Of a stretch of 64,000 nucleotides of DNA, positions 1 to 6,332 are shown piece by piece. Positions within the stretch are counted from its first letter, which is position 1. Every line of letters begins with the position of its first letter. The notes under the pieces were generated by a model. That model did no database searches, was not told the DNA's origin, and saw nothing but the letters and a program-made list of their open reading frames with translations. The stretch lies in NCBI RefSeq assembly GCF_014650955.1, contig NZ_BMVY01000020.1:1-64000 (forward strand). Direction: 5' to 3'. The DNA is from Streptomyces tauricus (GTDB taxonomy: Bacteria; Actinomycetota; Actinomycetes; Streptomycetales; Streptomycetaceae). Position numbers and translations under genes: made by a program.

Positions 1-197
1 ACCGGCACGGCCGGCGCGGCGACCGGCGCCACGACACCGGTGGGCGCGGGCGGCGGCGGTGCGGGCGGCTCCACCGTCCGCGTGGCCGACGCGTACCCCG
101 TCCCGGACGCGAGGGCGGCCGAGGCGAAGAGTCCGGCGGTGAGTACGGCGGCGACGTACGCCGGCCGTCTGGTTCGGGTCCGTTGCAGTGGGGCCAT
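1..197 (-). CDS. Secreted protein, N-terminal part only
   Basis: Only the first 65 or so codons lie in the window; the frame stays open to the left edge. The product begins MAPLQRTRTRR, continues with a hydrophobic alanine/leucine stretch (about residues 13-32) that looks like a Sec signal peptide, and then turns into an Ala/Pro-rich linker (PPAPPPPAP). This is typical of exported or wall-spanning Streptomyces proteins. The ATG is preceded by GAGGAGTGGAC, a good ribosome binding site. It is transcribed away from the ATP-grasp gene that follows. No catalytic domain is visible in this part, so no function is assigned. Confidence 0.6.
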   Translation of the reverse strand, partial: MAPLQRTRTRRPAYVAAVLTAGLFASAALASGTGYASATRTVEPPAPPPPAPTGVVAPVAAPAVP

Positions 198-355
198 GTC
201 CACTCCTCGCGCTTCATTTCCACCGTCCACTGACACTCAGTCATATGAATGCGAATTGCGCCAACCGAGGCCGGGCGCCGGGTGAATGCCCGCTCACCCG
301 CACGGGTGAGAAATCAGAAGCGAAGAACCAGAAGCGATCCCAAGGAAACATACCC

Positions 356-1714
356 ATGCCGTCCTTCGACATCCGCGTGCCCGCCGTACTGCTGCGCACC
401 GACCGGAATCCCTTTCACCACGGCACGCTGGGAGCCGTACGCTCGCTCGGCCGGGCAGGAATCGACGTACACCTGGTAGCGGATTCCAGCGGAAGTCCGG
501 TGCGCGCCTCCCGTTTCGTGTGCCGGATGCATCCGCCGCCCGCGCCCGGGGCCCCGCCGTCCGAGATCGCGTCGACGTTGCGCCGAGTGGCGGCGCGGGT
601 GGGCCGGCCCGCCGTACTGATCCCCATGGATGACGCGAGCGCCGTGGCCGTGGACCGGCTGCGGGCCGAGCTCTCGCCCCGTTTCCTGCTGCCCTTCGCC
701 CCCGCGGGTCTCGCCGAGCGGGTCGCGGACAAGGCCGAACTGGCCGCCGTCTGCGAGTCCGCGGGCATCGCGCACCCGCTGACGCTGGTCCCGGACGGGC
801 CCGCGCAGGTGGACTCGGCGGTCCGTCGGCTGGGGCTGCCGGTGGTCGCGAAGTGGAGCCGTCCCTGGCTGCTGCCCGCAGGTTCGGACTTGCGCAGCAC
901 GACGGTGCTGACCTCCGCCCGGGAGGCGCGGACCCTGTGCGGGCGGGCCGAGGAGGCGGGCAGCCGGCTGCTGCTCCAGGCGTTCCTGCCGCCGGGCCCC
1001 GACCGGGACTGGTTCTTCCACGGGTACGTGGACCGGTCCGGGGCGGTGCGCGGCGGCGGCGCGGGCCGCAAGCAGCTGGCCTGGCCGCGTGGCGCCGGCC
1101 TGACCGCGGTGGGCCGCTGGACGCCGAACCCGGCCGTGCGGGCGTCGGCGGAACGGCTGGTCGCGGCGCTCGGCTACCGCGGCATCCTCGACCTGGACTT
1201 CCGCCGCGACGGCTCGACCGGCGCCTACCACCTGCTCGACTTCAATCCGCGGCCCGGCGCGCAGTTCCGGCTGTTCGCCGACGGGGCGGGGCTCGACGTG
1301 GTGCGGGCCCTGCACCTGGACCTGACCCACCGTCGGCTGCCGGCGCCCGTCCCCCTCCCGGGCCGGACCTTCGTGGTGGAGAACTACGCGCCGCTCTCGG
1401 CGGCCTTCCGCCGCGGGAGCGAACTGGCCTGGCACGCCCGGGACGACCTCGCGCCCGGGGCCGCCCTGTGGGCGCTGTGGTCCCGCCACGTGGTCCGGCG
1501 CGCGGCCCGTCGACTGCTGGACCTCGTCCGCCGCACGGCCCCCGCGCCGGCCACCGACGCGCACCCGGTACGGCAGACCGCACCTTCCGACGTGGGTCAC
1601 CTGCGCCCGGACCACCCGTTCCCGTCCGTGAAGCCCCTCTCCGCGGACGCCCTGTCCGTGAAGTCCCTGTCCGTCAAGCCCCTGTCCGACGAAGAGAAAG
1701 CGAGCAGTCACTGA
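356..1714 (+). CDS. ATP-grasp fold ligase-like protein
   Basis: This 452-residue protein has the order of an ATP-grasp carboxylate-amine ligase: an N-terminal sugar/nucleotide-like pre-grasp domain (residues 1-100), a central lid with VVAKWSRPW for ATP binding, and a C-terminal core ending LLDFNPRPG, whose Asp and Asn usually hold Mg2+. Such enzymes make an acyl-phosphate and couple it to an amine or thiol; the substrate here cannot be told. I chose the ATG at 356 because AAGGAAA lies 8 bases upstream; an in-frame start at 188 has no such site. The C-terminal 35 residues carry a short repeat (SVKPLS / SVKSLS). Its stop codon overlaps the start of the next flavoprotein gene, so the two are coupled and probably act in one pathway. 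Confidence 0.75.
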   Translation: MPSFDIRVPAVLLRTDRNPFHHGTLGAVRSLGRAGIDVHLVADSSGSPVRASRFVCRMHPPPAPGAPPSEIASTLRRVAARVGRPAVLIPMDDASAVAVDRLRAELSPRFLLPFAPAGLAERVADKAELAAVCESAGIAHPLTLVPDGPAQVDSAVRRLGLPVVAKWSRPWLLPAGSDLRSTTVLTSAREARTLCGRAEEAGSRLLLQAFLPPGPDRDWFFHGYVDRSGAVRGGGAGRKQLAWPRGAGLTAVGRWTPNPAVRASAERLVAALGYRGILDLDFRRDGSTGAYHLLDFNPRPGAQFRLFADGAGLDVVRALHLDLTHRRLPAPVPLPGRTFVVENYAPLSAAFRRGSELAWHARDDLAPGAALWALWSRHVVRRAARRLLDLVRRTAPAPATDAHPVRQTAPSDVGHLRPDHPFPSVKPLSADALSVKSLSVKPLSDEEKASSH

Positions 1715-2973
1715 TGTACGACCTGCTGGTGGTGGGAGCCGGCCCCTACGGCCTGTCCATCGCCTCCCATGCCGCGGCGGCCGGTCTGAGCCTGCGGGTG
1801 TTCGGCCGGCCCATGGCCTCCTGGCGCGACCACATGCCCCGCGGCATGTTCCTCAAGTCCGAACCCTGGGCCTCCAACCTCTCGGATCCCGAGGGCCGGC
1901 TGAGCCTGGCCGCCTACTGCGCGGAACAGGGGGTGGAGGCCCGGCACGGGGCACCCATCCCGGTCGAGGTGTTCGCCGCGTACGGGCTGTGGTTCGCGCG
2001 GCACTCGGTCCCGGAGGTGGACGAGCGCACGATCGCGCACATCCACCCCTGCCCGGGCGGTTTCGAGGCGGTCACCGAGGACGGCGCGGCCGTGCGCGCG
2101 AGGACGGTCGCGCTGGCGGTCGGCGTGCTCCCCTTCACCGAAGTCCCGGCCAGTCTGCGCGAGTTGGCGCCCGAGCACCTCTCGCACAGCAGTCATCACA
2201 GCGATCTGGACCGGTTCGCGGGCAAGGACGTCACCGTGGTCGGCGGTGGCCAGGCCGCGCTGGAGACGGCGGCCCTGCTCGCCGAACAGGGCACCCGCGT
2301 CCGGATCGTGGCCCGGGCCCCCGGCCTCTCCTGGAACGACGTGCCGCCGCCCTGGGAACGCCCGTGGTGGCAGTCGGCCCGCGCCCCGCACAGCGGCCTC
2401 GGCCCCGGCTGGCGCAACTGGTTCTACGCCGAACGCCCCGGCGCGTTCCGCCGCCTCCCCGAGCCCACCCGCGCCCGGATCGCCACCACGGCACTCGGCC
2501 CCGCGGGTGCCTGGTGGATCCGCGACCGGGTCGAGCCGTCCGTCGAGCTGCTGCTGGGCCACGAGATCGCGGCGGCCTACGGGTCCGGAGGCGGCGTACG
2601 CCTCGAAGTGCTCGGCCCGGACGGTGGGCTGACGTCCCTGGACACCGAACACGTCATCGCCGCCACGGGGTTCAAACCGACCCGGGAACGCCTGGGGATC
2701 CTGACGGCGGACGTGCACGACGGCCTGACCGCCTCACCCGACGGTTCCCCTTACGTGGGGCGGGAGTTCGAGTCGTCCTGGCCGGGGCTCTTCATGGCGG
2801 GCCTGGTCACGGCGGCCGGCTTCGGCCCGGCCATGCGGTTCGTGCACGGCGCCACGTTCACGGCCCGGACCCTCGTACGGGGAGTGCGGCGCCGGCTCCG
2901 TACGGGACCGGTCCTCCTGCCCCTGCCGGGCGCGCGGGAGCGGCGCGGGGTGCTGGGAGCGGCGGGACGCTGA
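1714..2973 (+). CDS. FAD/NAD(P)-dependent oxidoreductase (monooxygenase-like)
   Basis: This 419-residue protein has two Rossmann dinucleotide motifs. GAGPYG at residues 8-13 is for FAD. GGGQAA at about 177-182 is for NAD(P)H. A late ATGFKP matches the C-terminal FAD contact of the flavin-containing monooxygenase / lysine N-hydroxylase-like superfamily. It probably oxidises a small molecule in the cytoplasm. The start overlaps the stop of the ATP-grasp gene (TGATG), showing translational coupling. A ligase paired with an N- or C-hydroxylating flavoenzyme suggests a small metabolite pathway, but that is inference. The chaplin gene downstream is convergent and separated by a hairpin. Confidence 0.8.
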   Translation: MYDLLVVGAGPYGLSIASHAAAAGLSLRVFGRPMASWRDHMPRGMFLKSEPWASNLSDPEGRLSLAAYCAEQGVEARHGAPIPVEVFAAYGLWFARHSVPEVDERTIAHIHPCPGGFEAVTEDGAAVRARTVALAVGVLPFTEVPASLRELAPEHLSHSSHHSDLDRFAGKDVTVVGGGQAALETAALLAEQGTRVRIVARAPGLSWNDVPPPWERPWWQSARAPHSGLGPGWRNWFYAERPGAFRRLPEPTRARIATTALGPAGAWWIRDRVEPSVELLLGHEIAAAYGSGGGVRLEVLGPDGGLTSLDTEHVIAATGFKPTRERLGILTADVHDGLTASPDGSPYVGREFESSWPGLFMAGLVTAAGFGPAMRFVHGATFTARTLVRGVRRRLRTGPVLLPLPGARERRGVLGAAGR

Positions 2974-3004
2974 CCGCCCGGACGCCACATGCCGGGTGCC
3001 GGGC

Positions 3005-3047
3005 GCCGGGTGCCGGGCGGGTGGCGTCCCGCAACCCGGCACCCGGC
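3005..3047. terminator. Bidirectional hairpin between convergent genes
   Basis: A perfect 13-bp inverted repeat, GCCGGGTGCCGGG (3005-3017) with CCCGGCACCCGGC (3035-3047), sits in the 87-bp gap between the flavoprotein stop and the chaplin stop. Further copies of the same words flank it. There is no U-run, as is common in actinomycetes. Confidence 0.6.
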
Positions 3048-3060
3048 ACCCGGCGTGTCG

Positions 3061-3957
3061 TCAGCGGCGGGACGCGGCCCGGTTGCGTCGGTACAGGACC
3101 GCTCCCCCGAGCAGCAGACCCGCGCCGGCGGCCGAGGCCGCGAGCATCCCGTCGACACCGGTGTGCGCCAGCTCCGGCCAGGGGCTCGCGCCGGAGGAGG
3201 GCGGGGAGTGCGGGGACGACGGATGCGGCGCTCCCGGCGTACCCGTGGTGGGCGGCACCGTCGACGGGGGCCCCGTGGTGGGCGGCACCGTCCCGGGCGG
3301 ACCCGTCTCGGGGGGCGTGGTCGTCGGCGGGGTGGTGTGCGGAGGTGTCGTGTGGGGCGGCGTGGACGGGCGCCCGGACGGCGGGGTGTCGTCGTCGCCG
3401 TAGCCCTTCGGTCCGTCGTGCCCGCACCTGCCGCCGAACGCGGGGTTCAGCAGCCCGGCCGCGTCCGCGCTGTCACCGCACGCGTTGGCCGGAGCGTCCA
3501 CCGGGGCCTCGTCGGTGTTGCCCGACCCGACGCCGGGCGCCTCGTGCGTACCGCCGTGCGTGGAGGAGCCGCCTCCGTGGTGGCCGGAGCCGCCGCCCTG
3601 ATCCGAGCCGTAACCGTGGTCCGTGCCGTGTCCGCGGCCGGAACCGCCGCCGTGGTCCGAGCCGTAACCGGCCGGGGCTCCGTGGCGGGGCCCGTCCGGC
3701 TTGCGGTGCTTGCCGGTGGGGGTGGCGCAGGAGTTGCCGAACGACGGGTTGAGGCCGGCGGCCGCGTTCGCGGAGTTGCCGCACGCGTTCACGGGCACGC
3801 CCACCGGTGCCTGCACGTTGTTGCCGGACAGCACTCCGGGCGAGTCCGCCGCGACGGCGTGCCCGTCCGAGTCCGCGAACGCCTGGGAGGCGTACAGGGA
3901 CAAGATGCTCGTCGCGGCGGCGGCCGCGACCATTCCCTTGCTCAGGGTCTGTCGCAA
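3061..3957 (-). CDS. chpA: Long chaplin with sortase anchor (ChpA/B/C type)
   Basis: This 298-residue secreted surface protein forms part of the hydrophobic amyloid layer on aerial hyphae. It has a signal peptide (about residues 1-29), a first chaplin domain (39-78, Cys59 and Cys77), a Gly/His-rich spacer, a second chaplin-like domain (about 140-179, Cys160 and Cys178), a Thr/Pro-rich wall-spanning region, the sorting motif LAHTG at 263-267, a membrane helix and a positive tail. Such chaplins are cut by sortase and linked to peptidoglycan. The start is a TTG giving MRQTLSKG, behind AGAGAAG; an internal ATG at codon 9 is the alternative. The second domain is more acidic and less hydrophobic than usual. 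The symbol rests on its neighbours (short chaplin, then rodlins), as in S. coelicolor chpA-chpD-rdlAB. Confidence 0.9.
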   Translation of the reverse strand: MRQTLSKGMVAAAAATSILSLYASQAFADSDGHAVAADSPGVLSGNNVQAPVGVPVNACGNSANAAAGLNPSFGNSCATPTGKHRKPDGPRHGAPAGYGSDHGGGSGRGHGTDHGYGSDQGGGSGHHGGGSSTHGGTHEAPGVGSGNTDEAPVDAPANACGDSADAAGLLNPAFGGRCGHDGPKGYGDDDTPPSGRPSTPPHTTPPHTTPPTTTPPETGPPGTVPPTTGPPSTVPPTTGTPGAPHPSSPHSPPSSGASPWPELAHTGVDGMLAASAAGAGLLLGGAVLYRRNRAASRR

Positions 3958-3992
3958 CTTCGTTGTCTTCTCTGCTGGTAGAAGTGGGAAAA

Positions 3993-4028
3993 GCCGGCCT
4001 TGGCACCGGAAAGCGGTCCAAGGCCGGC
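3993..4028 (-). terminator. Terminator of the short chaplin gene
   Basis: A perfect 11-bp stem, GCCGGCCTTGG (3993-4003) with CCAAGGCCGGC (4018-4028), has an extra ACCG/CGGT pair set inside. On the minus strand it is followed by CTTTTCCC. It lies between the stop of the short chaplin gene and the start of the long one. Confidence 0.75.
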
Positions 4029-4061
4029 GTGACTCAGCCGTTCGGCTGGTGCGTTACGACG

Positions 4062-4295
4062 TCAGTCGTTGACGCACACGTTGCCGAACGCCGGGTTCAG
4101 CAGGCCGATCACGTTGATCGAGTTGCCGCACACGTTGACAGGAATGTGCACGGGCACCTGGAGAACGTTGCCGGAGAGGACGCCGGGCGAGCCGACGGCG
4201 GCACCCTCGGCCTCGGAGTCGGCGAAGGCCGGGGCGGCCATGCCCATGGCCATGATCGCGCCGGCGATGACGACGGCACTCTTCTTGTGCTTCAC
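4062..4295 (-). CDS. chpD: Short chaplin
   Basis: This 77-residue small chaplin has a signal peptide ending near AFA-DS and one canonical chaplin domain (about residues 33-77). That domain contains SPGVLSGNVLQVPVHIPVN, Cys56 and Cys74 (expected disulphide), and ends NVCVND. Secreted short chaplins assemble into amyloid fibrils that lower surface tension so that hyphae can grow into air. I chose the GTG at 4293-4295 because GGGAAG lies 5 bases upstream; the longer open frame upstream lacks signal-peptide character. The symbol chpD follows from position between a long chaplin and rdlA. The protein alone cannot separate D from the other short chaplins. Confidence 0.88.
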   Translation of the reverse strand: MKHKKSAVVIAGAIMAMGMAAPAFADSEAEGAAVGSPGVLSGNVLQVPVHIPVNVCGNSINVIGLLNPAFGNVCVND

Positions 4296-4522
4296 GTACT
4301 TCCCTTTCTCTGCGGTCATGCCCAATGACGGCCGAAACCGGACGAGCCCAGCCTGAACGACTCGCACCATGACCTGCGGGCTGTTGAACGAGGGGACGGG
4401 GGACGAAGAAACTACAGAAAGTGCGACTCTCCGGTATTTCACCCGAACGCCGGGAGCGGAATGGATGGCGAAACGTCACTTCACAAAGACAGAAAAGGAA
4501 AACAGAAAATAATCCCGACGAA

Positions 4523-4563
4523 CCCGGGCGGCCCCGCCGCACAGCGCGGCGGGGCGGCCCGGG
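4523..4563 (-). terminator. Terminator of rdlA
   Basis: An 18-bp GC stem with one mismatch (4523-4540 against 4546-4563, 5-base loop) lies 20 bases beyond the rdlA stop. Confidence 0.75.
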
Positions 4564-4582
4564 CGGTCCTCGCGACGGCGGA

Positions 4583-4999
4583 TCAGCTGCCCGAAGCGCC
4601 GTTGCCCGAGAGCACCGGGATGTTGCTCAGGAGGTGCGAGATCGGCTCGTCGCCCTTCGCCTGGGTGGAGTTCTCGGCGCACTGCTGGTTCTGCGGGGCC
4701 GACAGGATCGGCACGTCCTGCAGAACGGTGACCGGCACCAGGACGCCCACGAGCGAGGCCAGGTTGGCCTTGACCGGCACCCCGAGGCAGAGCTTGTTGA
4801 GCGAACCCTGCACGAGCTGGCCCTGGGGGCTCATCTCGCCCTCCGCCTTGGCGTTGCCGTACACCTGCTCGGCGTGGTTGCCGTTGGCGGTGGTGACGCC
4901 GCTGTCGTTGCCGATGGCAAGCGCCTGCGGGGCACCCGCCGCCGAGACACCGACGACAGAAGCGGCGACCGCCGCCGTGGCCATTGCCTTCTTGAGCAT
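4583..4999 (-). CDS. rdlA: Rodlin RdlA
   Basis: This 138-residue secreted protein has a signal peptide (about 1-28, ending QALA-IG). Its mature part is typical of rodlins: TTANGN, VYGN, SPQGQLVQGSLN, LASLVG, and VLQDVPILSAPQNQQC, ending IPVLSGNGASGS. Rodlins organise chaplin fibrils into the paired-rod layer on aerial hyphae and spores. ATG at 4999 is preceded by GGAAAGGACCGG. The gene is divergent from rdlB, as in S. coelicolor, and shares an upstream element with the other two rodlin genes. Which of the divergent pair is A or B is by order only. Confidence 0.92.
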   Translation of the reverse strand: MLKKAMATAAVAASVVGVSAAGAPQALAIGNDSGVTTANGNHAEQVYGNAKAEGEMSPQGQLVQGSLNKLCLGVPVKANLASLVGVLVPVTVLQDVPILSAPQNQQCAENSTQAKGDEPISHLLSNIPVLSGNGASGS

Positions 5000-5077
5000 T
5001 TCTCCGGTCCTTTCCTGTGCAGAGACCCGTGTTCCTGCTCCCGCATCAACCGGAGGCGGGCCGATTGGTTTCGAGGT

Positions 5078-5093
5078 GTCACCCGGTTGGCCC
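5078..5093 (-). promoter_or_regulatory. Rodlin upstream element, copy of rdlA
   Basis: GGGCCAACCGGGTGAC on the minus strand, beginning 94 bases before the rdlA start. The same word, slightly changed, is found at the same distance before the other two rodlin genes, so it is probably part of their promoters. Confidence 0.5.
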
Positions 5094-5158
5094 GTTCGAC
5101 GGCCCGTAATTCACGGAAAGTCTCGCGCGCGTGTGTAGGACAAACGGCCTTCCCAAAT

Positions 5159-5174
5159 GGGCCATCGGAGTGAA
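5159..5174 (+). promoter_or_regulatory. Rodlin upstream element, copy of rdlB
   Basis: GGGCCATCGGAGTGAA, beginning 93 bases before the rdlB start codon; compare 5078-5093 and 5764-5779. Confidence 0.5.
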
Positions 5175-5251
5175 TCGGAGCAACTATGCGGGCCGGACGG
5201 AGTTGTCCAGGTCGCTCCGGTGGACGGGGTTACTCCAGAAGGGACCAGCAA

Positions 5252-5665
5252 GTGATCAAGAAGGTTATGGCTGCCGCGGCGGTCGCCGCTTCCGTCGCCG
5301 GTGTTTCGGCTGCCGCCGCGCCCCAGGCGATGGCGATCGGCAACGACAACGGCGTCACCACCGCCAACGGCAACCACGCCGCGCAGATCTACGGCAACCA
5401 GGCCACCTACGGCGACATGAGCCCGCAGATGGCGCTCATCCAGGGCTCGCTCAACAAGCCCTGCATCGGCCTGCCGGCCAAGGCCAACCTGGCCTCGCTC
5501 GTCGGCCTGGTGCCGATCACGGTCGCCCAGGACGTGCCGATCCTGTCGGCCCCGCAGAACCAGCAGTGCACCGAGAACTCCACGCAGGCGAAGGGCGACG
5601 AGCCCCTCTCGCACATCCTCAGCAACATCCCGGTGCTCTCGGGCAACGGCGCCTCCGGCAGCTGA
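5252..5665 (+). CDS. rdlB: Rodlin RdlB
   Basis: This 137-residue rodlin begins with GTG (IKKVMAAAAVAAS), has a signal peptide ending near QAMA-IG, and keeps the whole rodlin core (DVPILSAPQNQQC, NSTQAKGDEP, IPVLSGNGASGS). AGAAGGGA precedes the start. It is divergent from rdlA across 252 bases and followed by a strong hairpin and then a third rodlin gene. It is expected to be exported during aerial growth and to work with chaplins at the hyphal surface. Confidence 0.92.
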   Translation: MIKKVMAAAAVAASVAGVSAAAAPQAMAIGNDNGVTTANGNHAAQIYGNQATYGDMSPQMALIQGSLNKPCIGLPAKANLASLVGLVPITVAQDVPILSAPQNQQCTENSTQAKGDEPLSHILSNIPVLSGNGASGS

Positions 5666-5680
5666 TCTGCCGCATCACCC

Positions 5681-5711
5681 AGCGGGCCGCCGGCCTTCCC
5701 GGCGGCCCGCT
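5681..5711 (+). terminator. Terminator of rdlB
   Basis: A perfect 13-bp stem, AGCGGGCCGCCGG (5681-5693) with CCGGCGGCCCGCT (5699-5711), 5-base loop, 16 bases after the stop. It separates rdlB from the third rodlin gene. Confidence 0.8.
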
Positions 5712-5763
5712 CCCCCTGCCACGTCAACGGCGGCGCGTAGCTCCGGTCCCGAGGAAAGCCTGT

Positions 5764-5779
5764 GGGCCAATCGGGGCAA
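5764..5779 (+). promoter_or_regulatory. Rodlin upstream element, copy of third rodlin
   Basis: GGGCCAATCGGGGCAA, beginning 97 bases before the ATG of the third rodlin gene; same word and distance as before rdlA and rdlB. Confidence 0.5.
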
Positions 5780-5860
5780 ACCCCGCAACCGCACCGTCCA
5801 CCGCACTGTTGATGAATATGCGGCTCCGTCACGGGGGCCACTCTCCGAAAGGGAACGAAA

Positions 5861-6271
5861 ATGAAGAAGCTGATGGCGACCGCGGCCATTGCCGCCTCTG
5901 TCGCCGGTCTGTCGGCCGCTGGCGCGCCCCAGGCGCTGGCCATCGGCAACGACGACGGCGTCACCACCGCCAACGGCAACGGTTCCGTCCAGAAGTACGG
6001 CAACCAGGCCACGCACGGCAAGATGAGCCCCCAGCTCTCGCTCGTGCAGGGCACGCTGAACAAGCCGTGTGTCGGTCTGCCGGTCAAGGCCAACCTGGCG
6101 TCGCTCGTCGGTCTCGTGCCGATCACCGTTCTGCAGGACGTGCCGATCCTGTCGGCCCCGCAGAACCAGCAGTGCACCGAGAACTCCACCCAGGCGAAGG
6201 GCGACGAGCCCCTGTCGCACATCCTGGACAACATCCCGGTGCTCTCGGGCAACGGCGCTGCCGGAAGCTGA
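5861..6271 (+). CDS. Third rodlin
   Basis: This 136-residue paralogue of RdlA/RdlB has a signal peptide (about 1-28), then IGNDDGVTTANGNG, YGNQATHGKMSP, DVPILSAPQNQQC and the ending IPVLSGNGAAGS. ATG at 5861 follows AAAGGGAACGAAA. It lies in tandem behind rdlB with its own terminators and its own copy of the upstream element, so it is likely transcribed separately. S. coelicolor has two rodlins at this locus; the third looks like a local duplication. All residues that are constant in the other two are kept, so it should be functional. Confidence 0.9.
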   Translation: MKKLMATAAIAASVAGLSAAGAPQALAIGNDDGVTTANGNGSVQKYGNQATHGKMSPQLSLVQGTLNKPCVGLPVKANLASLVGLVPITVLQDVPILSAPQNQQCTENSTQAKGDEPLSHILDNIPVLSGNGAAGS

Positions 6272-6297
6272 CCTTCCCAGCTCCACCATGCTCCGCG

Positions 6298-6332
6298 AAC
6301 AGCGGGTCACCCCTCGGGGGTGGCCCGCTGTT
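6298..6332. terminator. Bidirectional terminator, third rodlin / fadD
   Basis: A 16-bp stem with one G-U pair (6298-6313 against 6317-6332) and a 3-base loop, shared by the convergent ends. It overlaps the last codons of the ligase gene. Confidence 0.8.

Noticed and set aside
853..2973. A 706-codon frame that would fuse a leader to the flavoprotein
   Set aside because: The first part is an off-frame reading of the ATP-grasp gene; the flavoprotein has its own ATG overlapping the previous stop.
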